A program made the translations under genes and the position numbers. A stretch of 64,000 bases of DNA, taken from positions 2,915,455 to 2,979,454 of the forward strand of contig OZ026559.1 of NCBI GenBank assembly GCA_964020155.1, read 5' to 3'. Under the pieces are notes generated by a model. That model saw only the letters and a list, made by a program, of their open reading frames with translations, ran no database searches and was not told the DNA's origin. Of this stretch, positions 21,407-34,600 are shown piece after piece. This DNA is from Chondrilla cf. caribensis. Taxonomy: Eukaryota > Porifera > Demospongiae > Chondrillida > Chondrillidae. The stretch's first letter is position 1, and each line of letters starts with the position of its first letter.

Positions 21407-22539
21407 CAATAGAATAGTTGGTAAGGTGCTAAGAGTTCACACAGAGATCCTAAAATAATGCTCCGTAACATTATTATCACTGTATAATACATTCTTTTAC
21501 TGTTACACAGACAGTTTCCCATGTACAGTTAATTGAAATGATATATTTTATTCTTGTATTGTATACAATTCTTAACATGTTTATGTAGTTGGGTCAATTG
21601 ATCAACTTACTCAGATTTTAACTTACCAACCCAACAAATGACCCCATTGCCCAAATACAGTTGCATATCATGTTTGTACTTGCATGTACTTTGCATAATG
21701 TATGGATTATATAAATACGTTATATATATTATTTCTCTCCCTTTTTGCAGCACTTTTGCATTACTAGGATACATTTGCTGTTTTAGTACTATTATTTGTG
21801 GCCGTACCCAAGTTTCCTCAAATTAGAGCTCATTTTGTAGACATTTAACTTTGTTTCTCAGAGGTTAGTTAAAGGGATAAAATATTCATAACATTATGTG
21901 TGATGATGCATACAATGTGCTGCCTAAATTATTCACTACAAATATGGTAACAATTTCAGCATGGTGAATAGTGTTAATGTGTGCATATTAGGTTGTGTAC
22001 ATGGATGTAGCATCCGGGTCCATATGTTTGTGATATTATGTGTTGATGTCAAGTTATTGATTGTAGGCATGAGCTGTCCTCTCAATTGTGAATTTCACAC
22101 CACTCCATTTGTGTAGCACCACTTCCATCTGATCCCATGTTGTGTTCAGTAGAGAGTCTAGCTCTGTCCCAAAGTGCCTCAATGGACATGTTTTGCCAAT
22201 CTGTTACGTAATTCTCTATATATTGTACTGCCCTTTTCTCCTATTCCTACAGCACTATTGCTTTCTACATTGATACCATTTGGTATTCTTGTGTGCGTAC
22301 CCTCTCGCGAGTACCACCATTAAGAAGAATTCTGTTCTCTACACATCGCATCCTCTCAACATGGTGAGTGTAACAATTGTATTTTCAATGTTGAGGCAAT
22401 GTGATGTCCACATGGCATGTTGTGTGTTGTGCACTAGTAATTTTACTTGTTGTTATGTATACACATGTACAATACAAGACGTTGTAGTTTACATTGTTGA
22501 GTATGGAGCTGTATAGGTGTGGTTGTGGTGTGTTACCAT
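21407..22539 (+). other. Spacer, nothing recognised
   Basis: The stretch presumably includes the 3' UTR and flank of the DAPK-like gene. No coding or RNA feature was recognised. Confidence 0.45.
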
Positions 22540-23136
22540 GGCAACCATAATCTGCCCACTCTCTAGAGTCCTGGATGAGAAGTACTATTTGCTGTCGAAA
22601 ATCTGTGGTTTCCCTGTTTGGTCAGCATCATCACTGAAGCTTATACATGTCAGTGTGATGGTGGACTCAACCCACAGTAAAGCTGTTCTTGTTGAAATTT
22701 GACCATTGCAAAGAGCCATGAACATCATACTGGCTAGTGTTAAGGTTAGTTTTGACATGCACATGTACGTACACATTTGTATGCTCGTAAGCATGCACAT
22801 ACTGTGCGAACACGAACTCATGCAGCACACACACTTGCACAGATATTACTTTTACTCAGTGTTACGTTTATAGAACTTTATCTCAATAACATCTCAACCA
22901 GCTGCAAGCTCATGAATGAATGAACGAACCAAAAATACGGGCACTTTTATACATGTAGCATGATCACTGAAATAATAACAAGGCACAGAGTTCACAAATG
23001 TTAAATCACAAATGTCACTCATAAGTCACTGAAACCATAAACACACACAAAGGTTGTTCAATTAATCGTTCAATTAGACTGTTTAGGACGGTACACTCAG
23101 TTTATTATATTTCCCTCCACTTCCATATTATAGTGT

Positions 23137-23338
23137 AACACATTAGAGATAAAGTATCTCTCAACTGCCATAAAGTGGCAAAAGACTGCTTCATAGAAGT
23201 AGTTGGTTGATGGTTGTCACCTGAAGATGGTACAGGTGACAATCTACACACATGGGAGACTGTCTTGAACAAAGACAGGTTCCTCACACTTCTCCACATG
23301 AAGTCTGACTGTAAAACTCTACTGGACCACTTGTGTAG
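23137..23338 (+). pseudogene. Death-domain exon remnant A
   Basis: Resembles the core of Death domain 2 from the HIRD motif onward. It lacks the N-terminal third, and the conserved Arg of GRWLS is a TGA stop. Confidence 0.75.
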
Positions 23339-23401
23339 GTGAGATGAACTCTTGATCCTATGTCATGTGTCCTTTTGACCACTTCTTGGTTTTGTTTATA
23401 G

Positions 23402-23702
23402 TGGTCAAGATTCAACTCACAGAAGCACGCCTAGTGAGATTGGTTGGATCACAGGATGTGTGAGCTGTGGAATGCCTTTTCCTCTAACAGGGTGTAGAGT
23501 ACGTAACACATTTGAGATGAAATATCTCTCAACTGTCATAATGTGGCAAAGGACTGTTTCATAGAAGTGGTTGGTCGATGGCTGTCATAGGAAGATGGTA
23601 CAGGTCACAGCCCATATACATGGGAGACTGTCTCAACAAAAATAGGTTCCCTACACTTTTCCACAAGATGTCTGGTTGTGAACGTCTACTGGACAACATG
23701 TG
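23402..23702 (+). pseudogene. Death-domain exon remnant B
   Basis: The splice acceptor and N-terminal third (IQLTEARLVRLVGSQDV) are kept. A TGA follows GSQDV, and there are further frameshifts around the HIRD region. Confidence 0.75.
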
Positions 23703-23776
23703 TAGGTGAGATGAACTCACAATGCTATTACATGTGTCCTTTTGACCACTTCTTCGGTTTTGTTAATGATGCCCCA

Positions 23777-24042
23777 GATTCAACTCAGAAGCACATCTAG
23801 TACGATTGGTGGGATCACAAGATGTGTGATCTGTGGAATGTTTCTTCCTCTACCAGGGTTTAGAGGAGCACATTAGTGAAGTATCTCTCAACTGCCGTAG
23901 AGTGTTGAAGGACTACTTCATAGAAGTAGTTGGTCGATGGCTGTCACACGAAGATGGTATAGGTGACAATCTATGTACATGGGAGACTGTCTTTAACAAA
24001 GATAGGCTCCCCACACTTCTCCACATGAAGTCTGGTTGTTAA
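23777..24042 (+). pseudogene. Death-domain exon remnant C
   Basis: The N-terminal part is degenerate and has a TGA after GSQDV. The second half stays open as FLYQGLEEHISEV ... FIEVVGRWLSHEDG ... TWETVFN. Confidence 0.75.
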
Positions 24043-24122
24043 CCTCTGCTGGACCACGTGTAAGGGAGATAAACAATTCTATAACGTGTGTCCTTACAAC
24101 CATGTTTTGGTTTTGTTGATAG

Positions 24123-24420
24123 TGGTCCAGTTTCAACTCACAGAAGCACATCCCGTAAGATTGGTTGGATCACAGGATGCGTGGTCTGTGGAATGCCTTT
24201 TCCTCTACCAGGGTGTAGAGGAACACATTAGAGATGAAGTATCTCTCAACTGCCATAGAGTGGCAAAGGACCGCTTCACAGAAGGATTAAGTTGGTCGAT
24301 GGCTGTCACCTGAAGATGGTGACAGCTGACATACATGGGAGACTGTCTTTAACAAAAAGAAGCTCCTATCACTCCTCAAGGGAATTTGGCAAGGAGTCGT
24401 AAAAGGGTATCCAAGCTAAT
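24123..24420 (+). pseudogene. Death-domain exon remnant D
   Basis: The acceptor and first two thirds are open (VQFQLTEAHPVRLVGSQDAW). A 4-nt insertion before the VGRWLS motif then breaks the frame. Confidence 0.75.
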
Positions 24421-24469
24421 GTTAAGGTTCGTTCTAATGTACATGCATTAGGAAACTCACACATTTACA

Positions 24470-24729
<260 letters not shown>

Positions 24730-24731
24730 TA

Positions 24732-25319
24732 CCGTATTTGTTCTAATTTTTCGTAGTCATTGGCTCCAGAGAGGTTCTAAAACGTTCTAATTGATGACGA
24801 AATGTGACGCATTCTAAATTTTCGTCATCAGTTCTAATCTTTCGTCAGATGTCTTTGTTAGCTACCTTTATAGTATTTTATAGGATTTTCTGTCATTCCT
24901 CACTACTTCAAAGTTGGCTCTATAAGCAACGACTGCAAAGCGATCGTGAGGATTGTCTGATAGGAAATAGAATACAGCAAAATATTATTTGTACACGTAT
25001 ACGCGTACGGCTGATTTTAGACTGTTTCAATGTGATATTATTATAATCGTATACCGTGCATATTGTTTCAACCTCTGGTAGTAACGCGATCTGAAATGCT
25101 AGGCTTCCAATACTCTTAATTTATGTGATATCCACGAACGGAGCGAGGACTTTCAGGCTAAACGCAGCCATTTTATTTTACTCCAATTAGTTGTTGGCAA
25201 TTCTAAAGATTCGTCACGGTTTTCTATATATTCGTCAGGTCAGGATTCGCAGCCAATCTTGTTCTAAATGACGGTTTTTCGTTGAACCTTGCTCTGACGA
25301 AAAATTAGAACATTTACGG
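24732..25319. mobile_element. TA-flanked MITE, copy 2 (588 bp), with paralogous empty site
   Basis: Same termini and interior as the copy at 18080-18686. The duplicated block at about 26527-26540 has the uninterrupted sequence TCACATACACACAAAGTGTG, where this block has TCACATA, then the element, then TACACACAAAGTGTG. This confirms the exact ends and a TA duplication, and dates the insertion after the block duplication. Confidence 0.93.
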
Positions 25320-25754
25320 TACACACAAAGTGTGCATACAGTATTATATAAATACAGTACTTGTCAAAAATACACAGCATGCTCAGTAAATATCCTTGCC
25401 ACCCTCTAGAGACCTGGATGAGAACTATAACTTGCTGTTTTAAAAACTGTGGTTGACAATCACATTTCCTGTTGGATCAGCATCATCACTGAAACTTATA
25501 CATGATGCGTCATAGCACGATGGTGTATTAACCCACAGTATAGTCAACAGCTGTCCTTGTCAAATTTTGACAATTGCAAGAGGCCATGAACACCATACCG
25601 GCTATAGTGTTATGGCACGTTTTGACGCACACATGTACATGTACATATGTCTGTTCATAGACACGTCCTGTACGAACATGAACTCGAGCACACACACATG
25701 CACAAGTCAGATATTCACTCAGTTTAATATATTTCCCTCCACTTCCTTAATATA

Positions 25755-25960
25755 GTGTAACACCTTAGAGATAAAGTATCTCTCAACTGCCATTAAGTGG
25801 CAAAAGACTGCTTCATAGAAGTAGTTAGTCAATGGCTGTCATAGGAAGATGGTACAAGTGACAGCCCACATACATGGGAGACTGTCTCAACAAAGATAGG
25901 TTCCCTACACTTTTCCACAAGAAGTCTGGTTGTGAACGTCTACTGGACAACATGTGTAGG
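25755..25960 (+). pseudogene. Death-domain exon remnant E
   Basis: Matches remnant A in extent and lacks the N-terminal third. The VGRW region is altered to a stop-containing VSQW-like sequence. Confidence 0.7.
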
Positions 25961-26024
25961 TGAGATGAACTCACAATGCTATTACATGTGTCCTTTTGAC
26001 CACTTCTTGGTTTTGTATATGTAG

Positions 26025-26323
26025 TGGTCAATATTCAACTCACAGAAGCAGACCTAGTAAGATTGGTTGGATCACAGGATGTGTGGTCTTTGGAATACCT
26101 TTCCCTCTACCAGGGTGTAGAGGAACACATTAGAGATGAAGTATCTCTTGACTGCCATAGAGTGGCAAAGGACCGCTTCACAGAAGAAGTTGGTCGATGG
26201 TTGTCACCTGAAGATGGTACAAGTGACAACCCATATACATGGGAGACTGTCTTTAACAAAAAGAAGCTCCTATCACTCCTCAAGGGAATTTGGCAAGGAG
26301 TCGTAAAAGGGTATCCAAACTAA
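26025..26323 (+). CDS. Intact Death-domain exon copy F with stop
   Basis: This is the only open copy in the array. A TGTAG acceptor leads in phase 1 to about 98 residues (IQLTEADLVRLVGSQDVW ... LYQGVEEHIRDEV ... FTEEVGRWLSPEDGTSD ... TWETVFNKKKLLSLLKG) ending at TAA 26321-26323. It could serve as a further alternative last exon of the upstream DAPK-like gene, or it may be a not-yet-decayed relic. No promoter or start codon of its own is evident. Confidence 0.55.
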
Positions 26324-26363
26324 TGTTAAGGTTCGTTCTAATGCACATGCATTAGGAAACTCA

Positions 26364-26528
<165 letters not shown>

Positions 26529-26963
26529 ACATACACACAAAGTGTGCATACAGTATTATATAAATGATACTTATCAAAAATACACAGCATGCTCAGTAAA
26601 TATCATTGCCACCCTCTAGAGTCCTGGATGAGAACTACTACTTGCTGTTTTAAAAACTGTGGTTGACAATCACATTTCCTGTTGGATCAGCATCATCACT
26701 GAAACTTATACATAATGCGTCATAGCACGATGGTGTACTTAACCCACAGTATAGACAACAGCTGTCCTTGTCAAAGTTTGACAATTGCAAGAAGCCATGA
26801 ACACCATACTGGCTAGTGTTATGGCACGTTTTGACGCACACATGTACATGTACATATGTCTGTTCATAGACACGTCCTGTACGAACATGAACTCGAGCAC
26901 ACACACATGCACAAGTCAGATATTCACTCAGTTTAATATATTTCCCTCCACTTCCTTAATATA

Positions 26964-27165
26964 GTGTAACACCTTAGAGATAAAGTATCTCTCAACTGCC
27001 ATTAAGTGGCAAAAGACTGCTTCATAGAAGTAGTTAGTCAATGGCTGTCATAGGAAGATGGTACAAGTGACAGCCCACATACATGGGAGACTGTCTCAAC
27101 AAAGATAGGTTCCCTACACTTTTCCACAAGAAGTCTGGTTGTGAACGTCTACTGGACCACGTGTA
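26964..27165 (+). pseudogene. Death-domain exon remnant G
   Basis: Essentially the same sequence and lesions as remnant E. Confidence 0.7.
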
Positions 27166-27231
27166 GGTGAGATGAACTCACAATGCTATTACATGTGTCC
27201 TTTTGACCACTTCTTGGTTTTGTATATGTAG

Positions 27232-27529
27232 TGGTCAAGATTCAACTCACAGAAGCAGACCTAGTAAGATTGGTTGGATCACAGGATGTGTGATCTGTGG
27301 AATACCTTTCCTCTACCTCGGTGTAGAGGTGCACATTAGAGATGAAGTATCTCTCAACTGCCATAATGTGGCAAAGGACTGCTTCATAGAAGTAGTTGGT
27401 CGATGGTTGTCACCTGAAGATGGTACAAGTGACAACCCATATACATGGGAGACTGTCTTTAACAAAAAGAAGCTCCTATCACTCCTCAAGGGAATTTGGC
27501 AAGGAGTCGTAAAAGGGTATCCAAACTAA
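27232..27529 (+). pseudogene. Death-domain exon remnant H
   Basis: Sister of intact copy F, but it has a TGA after GSQDV and a 1-nt deletion just before the LYLGVE motif. The rest (HIRDEVSLNCHNVAKDCF ... VGRWLSPEDGTSD) is preserved. Confidence 0.78.
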
Positions 27530-27819
27530 TGTTAAGGTTCGTTCTAATGCATGTGCATTAGGAAACTCTCTCCTCAAGGGAATTTGACAAGGATTTCTAA
27601 ACATTGTCCTTGTTATGCTTTGGTTAGTTTATATATGCACATATACATGCATAAACATGTACACACATACATTTACCCCCACACATGCATCATGATGATG
27701 TAAACACATGCAAACACATACTGTTACAATGTGTGCTTAGTGTCACCTTTCCATCTACTTGCAATTGTGTGTAGAGGAAATTCAACTCATTCTAGTTGAG
27801 AGTAGATGAACATAATATT

Positions 27820-28016
27820 GAGATGAAGTATGTATAACTGCCATAGAGTGACAAAGGACTGCTTCATAGAAGTAGTTGGTCGATGGCTGCCACATGAAGA
27901 TGGTACAGGTGACAACCCATATACATGGGAGACTATCTTTAACGAAAAGAAGCTCCTAACACTCCTCAAAAAGATGAGGGGACTGGTTGTGAACCTCTAC
28001 TGGGCCACATGTGTAG
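27820..28016 (+). pseudogene. Death-domain exon remnant I
   Basis: A partial copy retaining VTKDCFIEVVGRWLPHEDGT and TWETIFNEKKLLTLLK. The upstream third is lost. Confidence 0.7.
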
Positions 28017-28083
28017 GTGAGATGAACTCACCATACAGTACTAGTAGTGTGTCCTTTTGACCACTTTTTGACTCTATTTATAG

Positions 28084-28390
28084 CGTGCTCAAGATTCAAC
28101 TCACAGAACCACACTTAGTAAGATTGGTTGGATCACAAGATGTGTGCTCAGTGAAATGATTTCTCTCTACCTGGATGTAGAGAAGCACATTAGAGATAAA
28201 GTATCTCTCAACTGCCATAGAGTGGCAAAGGACTGCTTCATATATAGAAGTAGTTGGTCGATGGCTGTCACATGAAGATGGTACAGGTGACAGCCCACGT
28301 ACATGGGAGACCGTCTTTAACAAAAAGAAGCTCCTATCACTCCTCATGGGAGTTTGGCAAGGAGTTGTGTACAGCGTCCATGCAAGCTAA
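28084..28390 (+). pseudogene. Death-domain exon remnant J
   Basis: The acceptor is kept. The frame is broken early, and the region before VVGRWLSHEDGT has an in-frame stop-generating insertion (TATA repeat). Confidence 0.7.
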
Positions 28391-28424
28391 TGTTATGGTA
28401 TGTTTAATGTACATGCATCAGCAC

Positions 28425-28432
28425 ACACACGT

Positions 28433-28477
<45 letters not shown>

Positions 28478-28503
28478 CATGTGCACACATACACATACAC
28501 ACA
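28425..28503. repeat. Mixed (AC)n(AT)n(AC)n microsatellite
   Basis: AC repeat, then about 30 bp of AT repeat, then AC-rich sequence. It forms a self-complementary core. Confidence 0.9.
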
Positions 28504-28699
28504 AATATGTGCTGTAGTCAGTGGAATACATTTTTGTTCAGTAATGTGTAGAAGAACGAATTTGAAGAAAATGTGTGTCCAAATGTCCTCAAAAGGACAG
28601 GGAGTCTGCTTGTCCATCTCTACTGGACCACAAGTGTAGGTAAGACACACTAATAATTATACTAATGCCCATTTTCCTTATACAATGCTTCTTTGGTTC

Positions 28700-29030
28700 T
28701 ATATGACTTTTAGTGCTCCAGTTTGAAGCAACTGAAGCACAGCTGGTGTAAGATTGGTTGGAATGCAGAGGTGTGCTCAGTGGATATGAGGTCCCTCTAC
28801 TTGGATCAAGTAGAGCTCGAGATGACATTAAAGACGATTAATCTCTCAACTGCCATAGAGCGTGTCCACACACACCTGTGCTATATGTTTTCAAAATCCT
28901 TCTACCTTGGTGTAGAGGATCACATTAGGGATGAAGTATCTCTCAACTGCCAAAGAGTGGCAAAAGACTGCTTCATAGAAGTAGTCAATCAATGGCTGTC
29001 ATATGAAGATGGTACAGTCTGGTCTTGTAA
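28700..29030 (+). pseudogene. Death-domain exon remnant K
   Basis: The most diverged copy. An N-terminal piece is followed by a partly repeated segment (FYLGVEDHIRDEVSLNCQRV ... FIEVVNQWLSYEDGT). It lacks the C-terminal TWETVF part. Confidence 0.65.
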
Positions 29031-29103
29031 AGTGAACATGATGTTCATGTCTCTCTCACAACTGACAACAGGCAACAGTCTTCTCTGCACAGACTGGAGC
29101 TGA

Positions 29104-29860
29104 TAAGGTTTGTACATACATACATTGTCCATACGATATTGTCAAACACTTAAATGTGTACATACATTGTCCTCTAAATTCAAAATTGCGCTCTGTGTTA
29201 CACTGTTACTCAATCACATCACTGGTACCATTGTACAAAACTCTATATCCTAGTCTCAAAGTGTCCTCAAAGGACAGGTTCTACCATATACATTCACGAC
29301 CAAACACACACACACATCCACACACACACATGCACACACGACACACACACTCGTGTAGAATTTCATACATGCACATAATTACGATCTTAATTCTGTTCTC
29401 AGCATGTTTTCCAGATATAAAGGAGATCGAAAATTATTTTAGCGTGTTGGAATGGTCAACATGTCACAGAGCCTGTCATAATAATGTTATCATAATAATG
29501 TTATGGTGGTGAACTGTACTCACCTCATCACGTCCATGTACAATAGTATTCAATAGAATTTCAGAGATAATTTTTCGTATGTATATCAAAGTAGATCTAG
29601 ATGTACGTGTATGTAGCATTGTTTATTCACATTTTATTATTAAATATTATATATTCAATTAATATATTTTATTATAAATTTATAATAATGATTGTGTATT
29701 TTTCAAATTTGGCATTAATAGTAATAACATAATATTTGCTAGTAAATTATTATAGAAATAAAGGGATATTCTATTATAACAAATATAAAATGCTATTCCC
29801 TTCCCATAATACATATATGCATTTGTAAGCATCTCTGAAAGGATCTCCTATATGTAACAG
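29104..29860. other. AT-rich spacer before the satellite
   Basis: Contains a short CA-rich patch (29305-29350) and AT-rich DNA. No gene was recognised. Confidence 0.5.
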
Positions 29861-29861
29861 G

Positions 29862-31611
29862 CCAGGTGTGGAGGTGAGGAGTGCTTCATAATCTAGATCT
29901 GGACATCAGCTAGGTCTGGAACAAATATCAGCTTGACCTGTCCCCTCTGCCATGAGCCACCCAAGAAGGTAATTAGCATCTTATCCCTATTGTCTCCCAT
30001 ACATTGATAATAAGAATAGTATTATTGACAACTTCCGAATAAACCTAGGTTCAAAGGCCAAGTGTATGGAGATGGGAAGTGTCTCAAAGTTTAGATCCCT
30101 TTACCATCTGTGTGTGGAAAAATTATCAGCTTGACACACCCCCTCTGCCATGAGGATTGAAAGAAGATGATTAGAAGTTTTCTTCCTATTCTGTCCCATA
30201 CATTGATAATAATAGCCACCTTCAAATAAACCCTGGGTGACAGACCATGTTTAGGGACATGGGAAGTATCTCAAAGTTTAGATCCCTTTCCAGCTATGCA
30301 TATAAAAATATCACGTTGACACGCCCCCTCTGCCATGACGTACGCAATAAGATAATTTAAAATTTTATTCCTATTCTCTCCCATACATTTATAATATTAA
30401 CGACCTTCAAATAAACCCTGGGTGACAGACCATGTATATTGACAAGGGAAGTATTTCAAAGTTTAGATCCCTTTACCAGCTATGTGTAGAAAAAATATCA
30501 GCTTGACACGCCCCCTCTGTCATGAGGTATGCAATAAGTTAATATAAAAATTTATTTCTATTCTCTCCAATACATTGAGTAAATAATAACTATGTCAGAA
30601 TAAACCTAGGATTACAGGCCACGTATATGGAGATGGCATTTGTTTCAAAGTGTAGATCAATTTACCAGCTGTGTGTAGAAAAAATATCAGCTTGACAGAC
30701 CCCCGCTGCCATGAATTTCCGAATAAGATAATTAAATTTTTTATTTCCTATTCTCTCTCATACATTGATAATATTAAACATCTGCAAATATACCCTGGGT
30801 GACAGACCATGTGACATTGGAAGTGTCTCAATTGGAAGTGTCTCAAAGTTTAGATCCTTTTATCATCTGTGTGTTGAAAGAATATCAGCTAGACATGCCC
30901 CTTCTGTCATGAGGTTTGCAATAAGATAATAATAATAAATTTCTATTTCCTATTCTCTCCCATACATTGAGTAAATAATAACTACATCAGAATAAACCTA
31001 GGTTTACAGGATGATTATATGGAGATTGGATTTATTTCAAAGTTTAGACCAATTTACCAGCTATATGTAGAAAAAATATCAGCTTGACAGACCCCCTCTG
31101 CCATGAGATACGCAATAAGATAATTATTTTTTATTTCCTATTCTCTCCTATACATTGATAATATTAACCACCTTCAAATAAACCCTGGGTGAAAGACCAC
31201 GTATATTGACATGGGATTTGTTTTAAAGTTTGGATCCCTTTGACAGTTATGTGTAGAAAAAATATCAGCTTGTCACGCCCCCATCGAGCCATGAGGAATG
31301 CAATAAGGCAATTTGCATTTTTATTCCTATTCTCTCCCATACATTGAGTAAATTAACCACCTCAGAATAAACCTAGGTTTACAGGCCACGTATATATGGA
31401 GATAGGATTTATAAAGTTTAGATGAATTTACCAGCTATATGTAGAAATAATATTAGCTTGACACACCCTCTCTGCCATGAGATACACAATAAAATAATTA
31501 AAATTTCAATTTCCTATTCTCTCCCATACATTGATAATATTAAACATCTGTCATCAGCTATGTGTAGAAAAAATATCAGCTTGACACGCCCCCTCTGTCA
31601 TTGGATTGAGG
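29862..31611. repeat. Satellite array, left part (monomer about 188 bp)
   Basis: About nine to ten imperfect monomers. Each contains AAAGTTTAGATC, TACCAGCTATGTGTAGAAAA, ATCAGCTTGACACGCCCCCT, a CATGAG..GCAATAAG box and TATTCTCTCCCATACATTGA. Successive AAAGTTTAGATC-type motifs sit at about 30086, 30272, 30458, 30646, 30844 and 31040, a spacing of 186-198 bp. Two variants are mixed: type A (AAACCTAGGTTTACAGGCC) and type B (AAACCCTGGGTGACAGACC). Confidence 0.9.
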
Positions 31612-34600
31612 ATGAAAAAATGGCCGACAACGGTTTGAGCAGACGATGAAACGTTTTCTTTAATTTCGAGTTTCAAGTTTGAGATTGTAATTGGCTGTTA
31701 TCTTGACTGATCATCTTGTCCTAAGGATGCCTTGTTGCCCGTGTATGGGCTCCACAGGCAGATGCCTGAGGTGTAAGTGCGTCACGGCGGGAAGAAAGTG
31801 TCGAGATTGCAGACCCTCAAGATGTAATCCCTCCCATTGTAAAAATCAAGATTCCGCGAACCAAAGTATCCCTCAAATAGATGAACCTATGATGAGCCTC
31901 TCGAAAGAAGATTCAATCAATCATTCTACCGATAATTACAATGAGCTTGATCATTTCAACTGTTCAAGTGATTCGTTGGAGATCTCAGACCCAAATGCTG
32001 TAGACAACGCTCCCATCCCTCATGTAGGGAATCTGCCCCACTACAAGGAGTCCAATCCACCGAATTTTATGTGGGGAGACATTGATGGAGACACCTTTAC
32101 CTCGCTAATATCTGAAGCATATAACAAAGTTGTTCATTGGAGGCGAAACATCTTCAGAGTTCCCAGTGGTAAGGCCGGTAAATCTTTTGTTAACGAGCTC
32201 TCCCGACTCCTCGAGTCCTACAGTGATGGTAATGCCCTTGAATGTATAGCACTAAAGGCATCCATGGTGTTGCCATGTCTCGTTCTTCAGAAGCCTCATC
32301 CCAAGTCATCTTGCAAGGAGCATACCGTCTGTTTGAGCAAAAGACTGTCTTCATGGGCTTCAGGAGACATCAAATCTCTGCTCCATGAATGTAGGACCAT
32401 CCAAAGCAGGCTACCTCAACATCACAGGATGAATAGCAAAGATGGAAGCCTCTCTAGATCCTTCCAGAAATTGATGAACTTGGGCAACGTGAAGGCTGCC
32501 ATGAGGCTCATCACAGAGAGTGACACCAATGGCCCTTTGTCTTTAGATGACCAATTGGATGATGGCAGAACTGTCAAGGAGCATCTCTTGGATAAGCACC
32601 CCATTGGAAAACCTGCCCACCCCTCATCAATCAGTGACATGCAACCTGTTACACCTCCACATCCAGTCTTGTTTGATGGACTGGATGGTCCCTTGATTCG
32701 ATCCATTGCCTTACGTCTTTCTGGGTCTGCTGGCCCATCTGGACTCGACTCAAGAGGCTGGAAGCGCATTTGCTGTTCATTCCATCGACCTTCCGAGAAC
32801 CTTTGTTCTGCAATTGCCAAAGTTGCAAGAAAACTTTGTACCACATTTGTGGACCCCAATGAAATCTCTGCTTTGGTGTCATGCCGCTTAATCGCTTTGC
32901 CGAAGTCCTCAGGAGTGCGTCCAATTGGTGTTGGGGAAGTCTTAAGGCGTATTATTGCTAAAGCCATCTTGAAATTCACCAAGAACGATGTACAGAACAC
33001 AGTTGGGTGCCTACAGTTGTGTGCCAGACAGCATGCTGGGAGTGAGGCTGGAGTACATGCCATGCGGTAGATTTTTGATGATGACAGTACGGAAGCCCTA
33101 CTCATGGTTGATGCCAATAACGCCTTTAACTCTCTCAACCGAGAGTCAGCCTTGAGAAATGTCCAAATCCTGTGCCCCTCGTTAGCCCCAATACTCATAA
33201 ACACCTATCGCAATTGCAGCCAGTTATTCATAGATGGTGACCACCTACTGTCATCTGAAGGTACCACCCAAGGTGATCCCCTTGCCATGGTGATGTATGC
33301 CATAGGTATCCTACCACTCATCCAACATGTAAACATAGAAGCTCGTCAGATATGGTATGCAGATGACGCATCAGCTGGAGACAAGCTGACCAACCTGCTA
33401 AAGTGGTGGAATAAGATAGAGACACTGGGCCCGACATTTGGATATCACCCAAATTCCAGCAAGACCCGTTTGATAGTTAAACCAGATAAGCTCGAACAGG
33501 CCATCGAACTCTTTGGACACACAGGCATCCAAGTAACCACACAAGGAGGCAAACACCTAGGAGCTGCAATAGGATCGAAATCCTTCATCCGGGACTTTGT
33601 GTCCAACAAAGTGGAATCTCTCGTTGTCGAGATTAAAAAGCTTGCCAATATTGCCATGTCAAAGCCACAGGCTGCTTATGCCATCTTTACACATGGTTTC
33701 ACAGAAAGATGGACCTACCTCCTCCGTACAATTCCAGACATTTCTGACATGCTACAACCCCTCGAAGACTCGATTAGGCATAAATTACTACCTGCTTTGA
33801 CTGGAAGAAGTGCCTTCAGCAACGTTGAGCGAGATCTCATCTCTCTACCAGCACGCCTTGGAGGTTTAGGGATACAAGATCCCACCAAAGTTGCAAAGCA
33901 ACAATTTGAAAACTCATCAATGGTTTCCTCCCCCCTAACCTCCAATATTTGTCAGCAACGTTACACGTGCAACGATGAGATCAGAAGAAGTCAGGAACAA
34001 GCTAAGAACGAAGTCCATCGCAACAATCGGAAATCCACACTTGAGTTTGCTGAGACCATCAGAGCGAAACTCTCTAAATCTCAGCAAATCTCCATGGAAC
34101 AATCCAGCGAAAGAGGTGCCTCTGCCTGGCTCACTGCCATCCCTCTATCTGAATTTGGATTTTCTCTCTCCAAGCAAGCATTCAGGGATGCTCTGTGTAT
34201 CAGATACGGATGGCAACCAGCCAACATCCCCTCCCATTGCTCATGTGGCAACCCTTTCAGTATTGCACATGCCTTCAGCTGTTCGAAAGGAGCATTTCCC
34301 TCCCTGCGTCACAATCGAGTCAGAGATATACTTGGCCAGTTGCTCAGTGAGGTCTGCCCTAATGTTGAAATTGAGCCTCGCCTTCAGCCATTATCAGGTG
34401 AAACATTCCCAATGAGAAGCGCAAACACTGAAGATGATGCTCGGTTAGACCTCAAAGCGCAAAATTTTTGGGACCGCAGTAATAGATGTGCATACTTTGA
34501 TGTGAGAATCTTTAATTCTTTCGCACCTTCAAACTGCAAGTCATCGTCCCAATCTTGCTACCGGAAACACGAACAGGAGAAGAGGCGAGCCTATGAAGCA

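Larger units (their letters stand above)
22540..24450 (+). repeat. Duplicated block 1 carrying decayed Death-domain exons
   Basis: It begins with a segment (CTCTAGAGTCCTGGATGAGA ...) that reappears at about 25408 and 26615. It ends with a motif (AATGTTAAGGTTCGTTCTAA) found again after the copies at 26323 and 27529. It contains four broken Death-domain copies and runs into a CA tract. Confidence 0.75.
25322..26361 (+). repeat. Duplicated block 2 (about 1.04 kb)
   Basis: Near-identical over its full length to 26531-27570. It consists of a spacer, Death-domain remnant E, Death-domain copy F and a short tail with CA repeats. Confidence 0.88.
26531..27570 (+). repeat. Duplicated block 3 (about 1.04 kb)
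   Basis: Tandem sister of block 2, offset by about 1.21 kb. It carries remnants G and H. Confidence 0.88.

Noticed and set aside
32422..33204. 260-residue open frame antisense to the reverse transcriptase
   Set aside because: It mirrors the codon pattern of the reverse transcriptase on the other strand and has no motif of its own.
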